64,000 nucleotides of DNA from Ehretia macrophylla (taxonomy: Eukaryota > Streptophyta > Magnoliopsida > Boraginales > Ehretiaceae): assembly GCA_037974665.1 (NCBI GenBank), contig CM075783.1, positions 13,610,762 to 13,674,761 on the forward strand, read 5' to 3'. Of this stretch, positions 9,625 through 20,152 are shown one piece after another. The position numbers and the translations under genes are program-made. The notes under the pieces are model-generated. The model was not told the DNA's origin, did no database searches, and saw nothing but the letters and a program-made list of their open reading frames with translations. How positions within the stretch are numbered: the stretch's first letter is position 1; every line of letters starts with the position of its first letter.

Positions 9625-11825
9625 TGTGAGACCCCGCACGAAGCCATATGTATTTTATAGCATTTAATATGCTTTTGCATCATTTAACGTGCATTTATAT
9701 CATTTTAAGTGACTTCGCCTTGTTTTATGTGCATTGGGATGTTTTAGACATTGTACACATTAATTAAAATTCTATTAAATTACAATAGCTAACTAGGACA
9801 ATTAGATTGCAACCATAATGGAAAACTAGAAAATAAGCATTTAGTTGGAGGGCAAATTGGTCATTGGCCTAAAAATTAAAATATCTTACCTATCAATCTC
9901 TACAAAACAAACATATACACACTCATACACACATACACGGTTCACATACAAACACACACGGTTGAGGAAGAAAGAAAAGAAGAAAGAAGAAAGGGAGGAA
10001 GAAGAAGGAAGAAATAGGGGATTTCAAGATACTCTCTTGCATTTTTAAGCTCCATCTTGCATCTACCAACATCATTCTTGCATTTCAAACTCTTGCAAAG
10101 ATGAGGGATGTTTTCTAAAAGCCTTACAAAGTCACATAAGCATGTGGATGAGTTCTATATGATTATTAAGAATGACTAGGGTTGTATATATGCTAGATTG
10201 TGAAGTTGAGCTTGGATTGTTGAAGCTTGGGTTTCAAGACTTTGATGTTGTGTTATATTTTGCTTACACTTGTTCTTGTATGATAGGATAATGTTAGATG
10301 TGAGTAATATATTTGAATTGAGTCTACATGATGCGTTGGTTAATGGCATGGTTGGTGTGTTGTAGTTGCTGGTTTTGATCTTTATTGGGTTTCAAGATGA
10401 AATTGAGTCTACATGATGTTTAAAGCATGCGAAGTTTGTGCTCAGTGCAATGGCTAAGGTTTGGGTTTAAAGGGCATAGCATAAAGAACAAGGAGAGAAA
10501 ATTCGTGTGTTTTGCTGCAGGATCCGATCGATCGGATCAGTCGGATCCCCTCTGCCATGGATCCGGTCGATCGAATCCAAACGAGTAGGTCATCTGGATA
10601 GTTCATTCGGATCCTCATTTTCGTGCCTCATGCATTAGTAAGTTGGGTATTGTGCATTCCTTGAGTATGCATTGCGTGCACGGATACATATACTAGTAAA
10701 ATGGGTACTATTCGACGGTTAAATTATTAACTTTATATCAGTCTAAGGTGTAATTTTAATTGTGATCACTTGCATACTTAGGGGGAAAATCAAGATATAT
10801 GTTTAAAGTGATGTTATCAAGGATCCGATATGCATGATTTGTCTACATGAACTTTGATACGGATGTCTTGAACTTGTACTTGCTCAATGTATGTATATGT
10901 GATAAGTAATGCTTGCTAAGTCTTGAAATTACCTTGTGCTTGTTCAAAGGCATTCTTGTTTCGGTTGCAACCTCTCGTTTCTTAAGGTATAGGAATGAAG
11001 TGATATGCAGAACAAAGTGCACACGACTATGATAGTGAGAGACACATTTTGCATATAAGACACATCTCTACCTTATCCTCTCCTGCTTGTCTATGGAAAA
11101 AGAATGAGGTGCTATGCGGAACAAAGTGCACACGTTTGTGATAGTAGGAGTCACCTCTTGCGTCCGTATGAGTTACCTATCTACCCTTGTTCCACTCTCT
11201 TGATCAAGTCTGATATGTTTTAACCCTGTTATGTTTCTCGCAATAAGATATGTCTTTACCTGTTCCATTAAAATAAGGTGATTTTTTGTTTATGCATAGT
11301 TATGTTTTTATGTTCATGGCAAAGTTTTACTAAATTGTTTGCAAATATTCCCTTCCCGTTATCCCTCGCTGAGCTAGGTGTAACTCACCCCTCTTTATCA
11401 CCATTTCAGGTAAGGTTGAGCCCGAGCCGGCCCCTCAAATTGATGAAGAACTTCCTTGACGGGATAAGTCAGATTTCTACTTTTGTGTTCTATGAGCCTT
11501 CTTGTTGATGTATTTGATGAGTTACTTGATGTAAAAACTTATTCTTTTGGACAACTATGACGTAACTAAGTAGATTATTATTCCTTTGAGACCTAGGAAC
11601 CCTAATGTTGGTTAGTTATTAAGTATGAACAGGTGATTTGAGGTTTTGTGAATATTTTACAAATTGATGTAATCCTTTAAGGCCGATGACTTGACAGTCT
11701 CTTGAAACTTTTATGGAATGAAATGTGGATGTACAAGTTGCTAATTTGTTAATCACAGGTTTTAAGCATCACGAACGTCATGTTCCGGCCTTAGCCTAGT
11801 GATGGATTGGGTCCAGGGCGTGTCA
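9625..11825 (+). mobile_element. Solo LTR, Tekay/Del-like family (copy 1)
   Basis: It starts TGTGAGACCCCGCACG and ends GGGCGTGTCA. Flanks ATCTT (9620-9624) and ATCCT (11826-11830) are a 5-bp target duplication with one change. It is homologous along its length to 32849-35284: related start, a palindromic GATCCGGTCGA block in the middle, CCCTCGCTGAGCTA near 11364, TTTCAGG, and a closing ATGTTCCGGCC block. No internal sequence remains, so it is a solo LTR from unequal recombination. Orientation is taken from the shared features with the LTR that has a PBS at 63842. The splice-donor site kept in its relatives is mutated here (AAG|ATGAGG at 10101). Confidence 0.85.
11370..11387 (+). promoter_or_regulatory. 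Conserved LTR hairpin (solo LTR copy 1)
   Basis: TGAGCTA, loop GGTG, TAACTCA: six of seven positions pair, with one C/A mismatch, 22 bases before TTTCAG|G. Confidence 0.6.
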
Positions 11826-13439
11826 ATCCTCAGTGGTGCTGAGGGCCTTTTCCTCGACGATTGAGACATGGTAGGCCCTATGCCCTTACCCTTGGACAAC
11901 AAAAAGTCCTGGCCTTGGCCCTAGCCACCGAACTTGCTCATTGCAAAGGCCTTGGCTGCTTTATTCATCCCTGAAAGAACAAAGAAAGGTTAAAAGCCCG
12001 CAATAGTAACCATAAAATAAAGAAGGTAAAGAGTCTCAGGAGTGCGGAGAGGTCGGGTCCAAAACTCAAAGACTGACCTTTCTTTCCTCTAGGAGGCTCG
12101 TCCTCGATTAGACCTGGATGTGGTTTGTCCTCATCAGGTGGTCCCGACCCAAACAACTTAGAGGCCCAAATCTTTTCCCAGTCCAGATGTTAATCCACAT
12201 TCATTAGGTTCTCAGGCGCGAGGAGAAATTTAAGGTTGGCCATCTTCGGGGCGGATAGCTTGGGAGCCTTATTGATATTCTTGGGCAAGCTGTGTTTCCA
12301 AGCTCAAGAAACCCTTCAATTTGTGCTCGACTGGACGAAGTAATATCTGTTGTGCTAGCCTTTGTTGGAGGATGCCCAAGCCGTGAAGATGTTATGCTTG
12401 TCCCGAGCACAAAAATGGAACCATCATCGTCCCCCCGAATTCGGCTTGTAGACAAAACACTTTCTGAACAGCTTCAGTGTCAAGACTATTCCTTTTAGGA
12501 GTGTGTACACATTAAAGGCCACCATCATAGCCCAGCCATTAGGTGCCATTTGTCCCAGACTGAGCTGGAAGTAGTTGAGAATTCTACTATGTAGTCGGGC
12601 AGGGGCAACCTGATAACATTAAAGGCAAAGTCGTAAACGGTATACTCGTCCGTCCCTGGATGACAGGTGGGATCTTTCTGACTTGGGACCCTAAGCCTGT
12701 AGTCCTCGGGAGTAGCCCATTCACTCAATCTTTTATTTGTCTCGGTCACTGTTGATTTGCATTCCCTCCGGTAGCAGGAAAAAAGTTGTTTCCCCCAACC
12801 TGAAGAAGCAGGAGTCTCCCCACTCGTTCCGCTTCTCGAGCTTGGTAGAGGCTCCATGGCCAGTGGCTCGGCTTCTATGACATTCTTGCTTGAGGTCGGC
12901 TATGGAGCTTGGAAAGGATCTCATAGGTTCCCAGCCGGGATTTCGAGCCTTTCTAATTTATTCAGAGGAGATCCACGCCAAATTCGATCTCATCCATGTC
13001 GGAAAAACCTCTCAATCGATCCATTTCGGCTCCATCAGGGTTTTGTCTAACCTCAAAAATCTCGTAGTCATTGTCACTTCCTCCTTTTACACCGCCCTCT
13101 TGAGCAGGTGTAGTGCCCGAGCTCTCTTCCTGAGGAGGCGATGTTCCCGAGGTCGAGGGACTTTTTTTGTCACCACCGTAGACCGAGCTGAGCGTGCTTA
13201 TGAATCCTTGGACTCCGACCTCTCCATTTGTAGGGACAAGGGAAAGAAAGAAAACTTTAAAACTCTTAAGGAAAAGAGATCAGGGACGTACCTAATCGCT
13301 GAGCTAAAAGAGTCTGAACTAAAGTTTTTTGACTGAGTGCTCCGAGCTGGATGTCCCGACCTGAATGGTGAAACTAGAGAGAATTCTGTGAGCTCAATTT
13401 GCAAAGGCACAGAAAGTGGATCTCAATGCAGCTCAAGCC

Positions 13440-13447
13440 TATTTATA
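13440..13447 (-). promoter_or_regulatory. TATA box of the antisense ORF
   Basis: On the minus strand CTATAAATAGGC lies about 210 bases upstream of the likely start codon at 13227. This is the canonical plant TATA form and the only good one near that start. It implies the antisense ORF had its own promoter, separate from the LTR promoter. Confidence 0.65.
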
Positions 13448-13616
13448 GAAGGACATTTGCCTCGGGAAGCCCAACCGTCGCATCTTGTCAGAACACAGGT
13501 GACGTGTCAACATCTTGCCTCTAGGTTGGATGACGTGGCAGCTCCTAGTAGTTTGAAGACTTGGCGGCACGGGCATACTCATGGCGTTTCTAGAACCCTT
13601 ACAGAGTTCTAGACTC

Positions 13617-13626
13617 GGGGAGGAAA
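13617..13626 (+). other. Polypurine tract of the Tat element
   Basis: GGGGAGGAAA directly precedes TGATATAGG, the likely start of the 3' LTR. It would prime plus-strand synthesis. Confidence 0.6.
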
Positions 13627-14095
13627 TGATATAGGTATAAACCCGAGCCAGGGCAAGTCTTCCTGACCTGGGGCGTACGACCTGGCCTCTGTCCGACCTG
13701 TGCCACTTCCCTCAGCCTGATAGTCACTTTCGATGTGACATAAAGGCGATACTCGACTTTGACGTCTGGACAATAGATTTATCCGCTGGATAATAGCTTT
13801 AACCGTTGGGTAATGAGCTCAGGCAAGCATGAATAGTACCGGACAATATTAAGCATTAATTGTTATCTGTAATTGATATTAGTATAGATAGCCCACTCAC
13901 CAACCTTTACCAAGTAATTCGCGCATATTTATTGCTCTTAACTACCTACTATTCAGCTCGGATATACTAATTACTTTCGCACCCGAGGGGAAACATAGGC
14001 CACTACTCCCCCGGTTCCTTCCCTTCTTTTGCAAGTCAGGTAGCTTGAGGTCGGAGTACTAAGCTTAGGCAGATCGGCATGTTCTACCTTCATCA
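13627..14095 (+). repeat. Probable 3' LTR of the Tat element
   Basis: It begins TGATATAGGTATAAACC after the polypurine tract. It contains a decayed TATA region (AGTATAGATAGCCCACTCACC, about 13880) and later a TTGCAAGTCAGG-like word, in the order seen in the Tat-type LTRs at 26563 and 54275. The right end is uncertain; I chose CATCA at 14095 only because an LTR should end in CA. The 5' LTR lies outside the window, so the target duplication cannot be checked. Confidence 0.5.
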
Positions 14096-17000
14096 TATAC
14101 CAATTTGGTGGAGAGTCGTGCATATATATAGAAAGGAAATTAGACACAACAGTATTTTTTTTGTGGTTCGACTTTGCCTACATACATAAAGTATTTTCCT
14201 CTGTTACTCTAAAAATATTACAATCATAGCTTTAATCTCACACGTACCATGTTGTGTGCAATATATAGGTCTGGTGTGGCCAAGTGTGGTACACCCACCT
14301 CGTGGTGTCTGACCATTAAACAAAAGTTAGATACTCAAGGGCAGAGGCAAGGGCGGACTGAGGGAATCCTGGAGCCTCCAACTTTAAAAAAAAATTAAAA
14401 AAAAAAATCTATGTGTCATTTTTATGGAAAAAAAAATTACGGCCCCTCTTGATTTCTTTTTTTTTATATATATAATATGTGTAAAAGAAATCTCTAATTG
14501 AATCTTGACCCCAATATTGAATTTCTAACTCTTTTTTAAGATACTCTTGTTTATAGTATACAAGTGTTAATTAATCCCATCAAGAATAGAATTCTCATTC
14601 TATGAGTCACCGACTTATTTTTCAATAGGTATGTGATCAGAGCCCTTGACTCACCTAAAACACGAACCAACAACTGTTTTGCACTTTATTAATTCTTTAT
14701 CTTTAATATTTGACAAGACTTGAAATTTGAACCATAATCCAACAATTCACATTGTCAGTACGTCTCATCTAACGTCAATGTTCCATACCATATATGGAAG
14801 AACAAAATGTACAATGGTATATACCATCCCATCTTTGGATCTGTGATCCAAAGGCTTCTGCTTACCCAACCATATGCTACGTTTGAGAGAGGAAACACCT
14901 TCAATACCAAGGGTAGAGAGAGAGAGAGAACCTGAACATTGAATGGTTAGGATCTGGAAGGGTTTTCGCTTTCCACGTCCATGCCAACATATAGCTCCCG
15001 GTACACAGCTTCAACCCTGATTTCTGATGGCGGCTTCGAGAACAAATATTGGACCGGAAAGAAAAGAGACTTTCCACGTCCATGCCAACATATAGCTACC
15101 GGCCTTGCGGGATTTGATACGGAAGCAAGGTGTTGATTTCCATGCAAAGTTTGGCAAGTAAGCAGTCCATGCATGTTAAACCTCAAATTCGTTGACTGTT
15201 CAACCTTGAAGTATGTAAGATTTGAGTGCATGCATGTGCTGCCAACCTAACCTAATAGTGAATTACTTTATCTGATAATTGATAATTGAAGATTAGGGTT
15301 TAAATTATATGGGATACGATAGAGGTTAAAAATAAAAAATAAAAAAAACTCAACTAGTGCGTAAGTGAGAAGTGAAAAAAACATAGTAAAATCTGCCCCA
15401 AGTCTCGAAAAAATTAAAAACTTGCCTTTGAGGTTATATTTTATTCTTGGAAAATAAGATTAATAGAGACAAGCTAAGGTTTGTGTAGCATGCTATGCCA
15501 CTTTTATTTGATTGCTGAAGCTTAAGCATATAATTAATACCCGTATGGCCCTATACGAGAGCTAAACATCATATTCTTTGGCAATTTTTACTCAAAAATA
15601 GTAAACAAATGTAATAAATCTTTTTAAACAATTTAAACTTTTAAAAGAAAAAGACATTTAAGCTACTACATTATTGCTCCTCAATTCATATCCATGATGA
15701 TAACAGTCGCGTACAAGCTTTCGGAATTGAAAATCATGGTGATAAAAATAAGCACAAAGATCTAAGTGCAATTAAATTGTCACGACATGAACTGAGTACT
15801 ATCTTTCTTGCCTTTTTGTCTTTTGTTTTTGTTCCGGGGGAGGTCTTTCCAAGATTTTTCAGCTAAATATGACAATGGATTGTACTAGTTTTTATATCGC
15901 AACACTAGTTTATATAAGAATTAAAAAGATTTAGGGTTTTTTACTAGGCTAAGTTCCTAATTATGAGGCATATAAATATACACTCTCATATTATTTTTTT
16001 CAACACCAAAATATCAATATTTATAGTCTCTTCTAAAACCACCATGATGGTGGCTCTTATATTGTTTTTAATATACATAACTTTTTTCTTCATATTTTCT
16101 CTTTTCCTTTTCTTTCAACGGGCAGCATACGCATATCAAAACTTTTCTTGTCCTCTAATTTATCAATGAATTATATAGATCTATACTTCATGAAAAAGAT
16201 TAATTTAGATCCTATTAACCAAAAAAAAAAAAAAAAAAATTTCATCTTGATGGTTGCATGCGTCATGATCATAATCTTCTTCCAATTTTATGGTTAATCA
16301 TGATATGGTGGTCGAATAAAGTACTACTTGATCAATAGACTGCTATATATTATAGTATCTGAAGACCTTACACCTTTTTATTTTTCTTAGAACCATTTTT
16401 GAAATTTTTGAAACCTCAACCCTGAAACATTTCTCAGCTATCCAAAACTCGCGATATCACTGTTCTTTTTATGATGCCCCATGATTTGTTTAAATTTTCG
16501 AGTGAAAGAAATGAAAGAAAAGCAAATCTCTGTTGATTACTAGACCAGGACTTCCCGGACTATGAGAAATCCAAAGCACATGTATTTTGAAGATTTGAAT
16601 AACTTTACGAGGAAAATCAATCGGGAGAAGTGATGACGTAGTTTTTGGATCTTTAACACTTAATGATCTGGATTATGTTATCATAATCGGATTATCAGTT
16701 CACCTCTATTGATTTTTTTAATAACGTTATAATATCGAAGGAAATCCAAATACGTATTTTGAGGCGAATAGAATTGTGCTTAATTGAAAAAAAGAAAAGC
16801 TATCTTGGTTGAATTGTTATAGCATGCAAAGAAGGAAAATTAGGGTTTTGTCATACATAACCCTACCGGAAATTCAAGGTCGAACAGACAACGAAACAAA
16901 GGTGAACTGCAAAAGACTGCTCACGTGACAACCAAGGCACAGAAATCACTCACCTGAATTGATCAAAACCAAGAACCCTTAGAGCATCCCATGATCATAC

Positions 17001-17340
17001 ATCCTCCATCAACTGCAAAAAGGAGACTTTCTTTATTAAGCTAAAAGAAATCGTTATCAACAAACTTCTTCAAAGCAAGAAAACAAGGGGAAACTAAACC
17101 TAACTACAGATAAGAGACTAAGTTCAGTTATTTGATGATGGTTGGATTTGTTTAGCAGATTTGTATAGAGGAGTAGCTTAAAAATATCTCCAATACTTGA
17201 AGCGTGTGAAGTATCACACCCTAGGGTCTATCTACCACCGGAACACGTGAGAGAAAGCTTTGACTCGCACGTACAATGTTCCAGGTGCGTCCCCCCACTA
17301 AACAACCAATCTATGAGGGACAACGAGAACGAGGGGGTAG
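14096..17340. other. Non-coding stretch
   Basis: No gene recognised. It contains a duplicated 30-base segment (14967 and 15070), a GA run near 14920, and a poly-A tract at about 16220-16239. Frames here are short and without domain signatures. Confidence 0.5.
14967..15104. repeat. Direct repeat pair, 102 bases apart
   Basis: CTTTCCACGTCCATGCCAAC followed by ATATAGCT and then CCGG occurs at about 14968 and again at about 15070, differing by one base. The minus strand is open for 94 codons across it (15231-14947), but the frame matches no family I recognise. Confidence 0.6.
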
Positions 17341-17357
17341 GGGGGACGGGGGAGGCC

Positions 17358-17381
17358 GGGGGGGGGGGGGGGGGGGGGGGG
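17358..17381 (+). repeat. Run of 24 G
   Basis: An uninterrupted G tract within a wider G-rich block (17330-17398, further GGGGGG and GGGGG runs). It could form a G-quadruplex, and assembly length errors are likely here. Confidence 0.9.
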
Positions 17382-17424
17382 TGGGGGGTGGGGGTTGAGG
17401 GATTATGTAAATTAAAATGAAAAT

Positions 17425-17900
17425 TTCATATTCAGTCCCTATTATTTATAATATGTCTTAATTTAATTTTTATTGTTTAAAATATTTTAATTTAGTCTCT
17501 ATTATTTCATCAAAAGTTTCAGTTTAATCTCTATTGTTTAAAATGTCCTAATTTAGTTCTTATTATTTTTTTAAAAAATTTAATTTCATCCCTATTATTT
17601 TTAAAAAAATTTAATTTTGTCCCTATTATTTTCTTAAAATTTTAAATTCGTCCTTATTATTCAAGGATTAGATTAAAATTTTTTGAAAAATAATATGGAT
17701 GAATTTAAAACTTTTTTAAAACAATAAAGATAAAATTAAAACTTTTTGGAAAATAATAAGGACAAAATTGAGAAACTTTAAACAATAAGGACAAAATTAA
17801 AACTTTTAGAAAAATAATAAGGACAAAATTGAAACATTTTAAATAATAAAGGCTAAACTAAAATTTTTTATAAACAATAGATGCTAAATGTGAGATTTTC
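17425..17900. repeat. Large AT-rich inverted repeat built of short tandem units
   Basis: The left arm repeats a unit like AATTTTGTCCCTATTATTTT with spacers of A/T runs (17430-17660). The right arm carries its reverse complement, AAAATAATAAGGACAAAATT, again in several copies (17685-17890). The centre is near 17668. The transcript would fold into a long imperfect hairpin. It is probably a foldback or MITE-type repeat. No terminal duplication could be fixed. Confidence 0.7.
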
Positions 17901-17904
17901 CCTA

Positions 17905-18135
17905 AACTAAACCTATCACAACACTTGATCTGACGTTTTTTATTGCAACGTAGTGTATGTAAGTAGAATTTACTTTAAAAGATTAAAGTATTAGAGAGTA
18001 CTGTATATTTAATTATGAAGGTCAAGTGTTGTTTTTTTGAGTTATGTATGTGATAATAAAATGATACTGGAATATGCTTTTGCGTGTAAATTAAACTAAA
18101 TCTATCACAACACATAATCTGACGTTTGTTTGCCG
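17905..18135 (+). repeat. Short duplicated segment
   Basis: AAACTAAACCTATCACAACAC and a following ATCTGACGTTT occur at about 17909 and, with three changes, at about 18094, 185 bases apart. The second copy leads into the AT-rich block at 18113-18560. Confidence 0.6.
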
Positions 18136-18560
18136 TAAAATATTTTTTCGAAAAATATTTTTCATATTTTACTGTATTTGGTAATACTAAAAAATTAATT
18201 AATTATAAAATATTTTACGATCAAAAATTGCGACTGTTTTTTTTTAATTTTACGGTGTTTGGTAACATCGTAAAATTAATAAACTGTAAAATATTTTCTA
18301 GTCAATAATTGCGGCTAGTACAAAATTTTGTAAAATGTTTTACAGGACTTTAGAAGAAGAAAATATTTTACGGAATTTATGATACATCCAAACACCATAA
18401 AATATTTTCTAATAATTTATTTTTTAAAAAAATATTTTCTCTCAACAAATTATTTTATAACAAATAAACGAAACCCTATAAAATATTTTATTTTTAAAAA
18501 AATATTTTTTATAAAAAATAATTTATACAAGTAAATTATTTTACGTTTGTTGATGAACCG
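18113..18560. repeat. AT-rich repeat with TTTACGGTGTTTGG words
   Basis: GTAAAATATTTT and its reverse recur about ten times, with TACTGTATTTGGTAA, TACGGTGTTTGGTAAC and the reverse CCAAACACC. Such composition is typical of plant MITEs. The ends (CGTTTGTTTGCCGTAAAAT on the left, ATTTTACGTTTGTTGATG on the right) are only loosely inverted, so the class is open. Confidence 0.45.
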
Positions 18561-19892
18561 AATGTTTTTAACACCACACACTACATTCAAGCGAGGTCTT
18601 TTAGCATGTTTCCTGCAACTTGGGCTTTAAGGTGTTCTACGCTTTGTTGAACAATAATCCACTTCATCACATAATAATGATCGATTCAGGATGAGAGAGA
18701 GAGAGACAGAGAGCGCGCTCATCTAGGGCCTTTACCCCTATTTGGTAAATCAATTGTCAAATATTTTTTTAGAATGCTCAATATTTGTTTTGCGTCTTCT
18801 ATAAAAAAAAAAAATTTTAAAAATGCTCAATTTTCATAAGATCTTCTTGATTGTTATTCAAAAGGTATAGTAATGTATGTTAGAATATTTTTTCATTATC
18901 TGGGCTGTCATTAATTATTTTTTATTTATAAAATAGACTGAATATTTGATTTATGGATTGAGTTGTGAAAACCCACCTCATAAATTCATATACGGTAAAT
19001 TGTGTATCAAAACATGCATGTTAGAATAACCATAAATATATGGTAGGTCATTTCTCTTACTTTAACCCTAACTGATTGTTTCCATAAACAATAGTTAATC
19101 CTAAGGAAGACCTTCATCAGTAATCGAGTACGTAACGATTACAACTTATGTTTGCTTTTATCATGATTCAAACTAGTATGTGATTTATATATTGTGTTCC
19201 AAAGATATTGGAATACATATATTTATATATATATATACTTACAATGTATATATAAGAGTACTAAAGATCCCTATATAACGCATTAATAATCAAAATATAT
19301 ATAATAGAAGATTGGGTTGGTGGAATTCGTGATTTAGAACAGAACAAGTGGAAACAAAGTTAGCTGTAGTCGTGGTGCTATGAACTACCGATGGAGTAAA
19401 ATTGAATTGCTGGCTAATTTGTGCAGCCTCACATCACATCTCTATTCCTAACTAACCCTTCCTTGGGTGGAAATTTCAAGGTAACAATTGTTTACACGCA
19501 CGAATATTGTTTGGAGGAAGAAGAAACTATTGGTTGGAAGAAGAAGAAACTACCATGCATCATCAAGATTTTTATTAAAACAAAACAAAATAGAGAAGGA
19601 CATTCTTCTATACCCAAGCTTATCCCAAAAATCTTAAAAAGTACTCGATTCACAAACACGTTTTTTTTTTTTTGATCAAAGGATACATATATTCCGAACT
19701 TTAAGATTTTGCCCTAATATTGTCGAACCCTTTGACTAAACTATAGTTTTTAATTAGTCTTTAATATACTTTTACTAGTGGAGTCTTTAATATGTTTTAG
19801 GGTAGTATTTTACATGTATATTACTATATACGTACTGTCATGATAATTTTTTCACTAATTAAATGATTCAATATACAATAATGCCCTCAGAA
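18561..19892. other. Non-coding stretch
   Basis: AT-rich with GA and TA simple repeats (18692-18715, 19215-19240). No gene seen. Confidence 0.5.
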
Positions 19893-19897
19893 GTCCT

Positions 19898-20050
19898 TGA
19901 TAATGGATATGTATTGCATTTTTGAAATATTTTGAATTGATCTTGGATTGTGATATCTAACTATACTTATCATGTAATCTTATCATTTAGTTGTTGTATT
20001 TATACTGATGTACTGTACACCTTTTATCAAGAGAACATCATAATTCTACA
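19898..20050 (+). repeat. 5' LTR of the Ale-type copia element
   Basis: 153 bp, starting TGATAATGGATATG and ending AATTCTACA. It matches 24509-24661 except for five substitutions in two clusters. Confidence 0.95.
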
Positions 20051-20062
20051 TGGTATCAGTAG
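20051..20062 (+). other. Primer binding site, initiator Met tRNA type
   Basis: TGGTATCAGTAG begins directly after the LTR. The first nine bases match the 3' end of plant initiator tRNA-Met. Confidence 0.8.
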
Positions 20063-20152
20063 TCTCACCTGACAAAAGTCTCTCGTCACTTCCCACTTTG
20101 CTTTAAACTTCTGTTCATCTTCTCTTTTTCTTTTCTTTCCCACGACAGCGCC

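Larger units (their letters stand above)
8527..13227 (-). pseudogene. Antisense extra ORF of the Tat element (PF04195-like), split by a solo LTR
   Basis: A decayed gene runs opposite to pol. It starts near 13227 (MERSESKDS), passes a Ser/Pro/Glu-rich N-terminus, then PEDYRLRVPSQKDP (about 12690), the start of the plant 'putative gypsy type transposon' domain (PF04195). After the solo LTR it continues with a Lys/Glu-rich coiled coil (about 9200-8950) and a C-terminus ending at TAG 8527-8529. Frameshifts and internal stops (for example TAG at 8629-8631) break it. The 2.2-kb solo LTR at 9625-11825 splits it. Tat-group elements such as Grande are known to carry an extra ORF antisense between pol and the 3' LTR, which fits this layout. 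The function of such proteins is unknown. Confidence 0.75.

Noticed and set aside
9297-9629. 110-codon + strand frame
   Set aside because: It is the shadow of the antisense Tat ORF on the opposite strand.
14155-14340. Possible LTR or TRIM ending near 14340
   Set aside because: GTGGTTCGACTTTGCCTAC and ACACAACATGG words are suggestive, but I found no partner copy, PBS or duplication.
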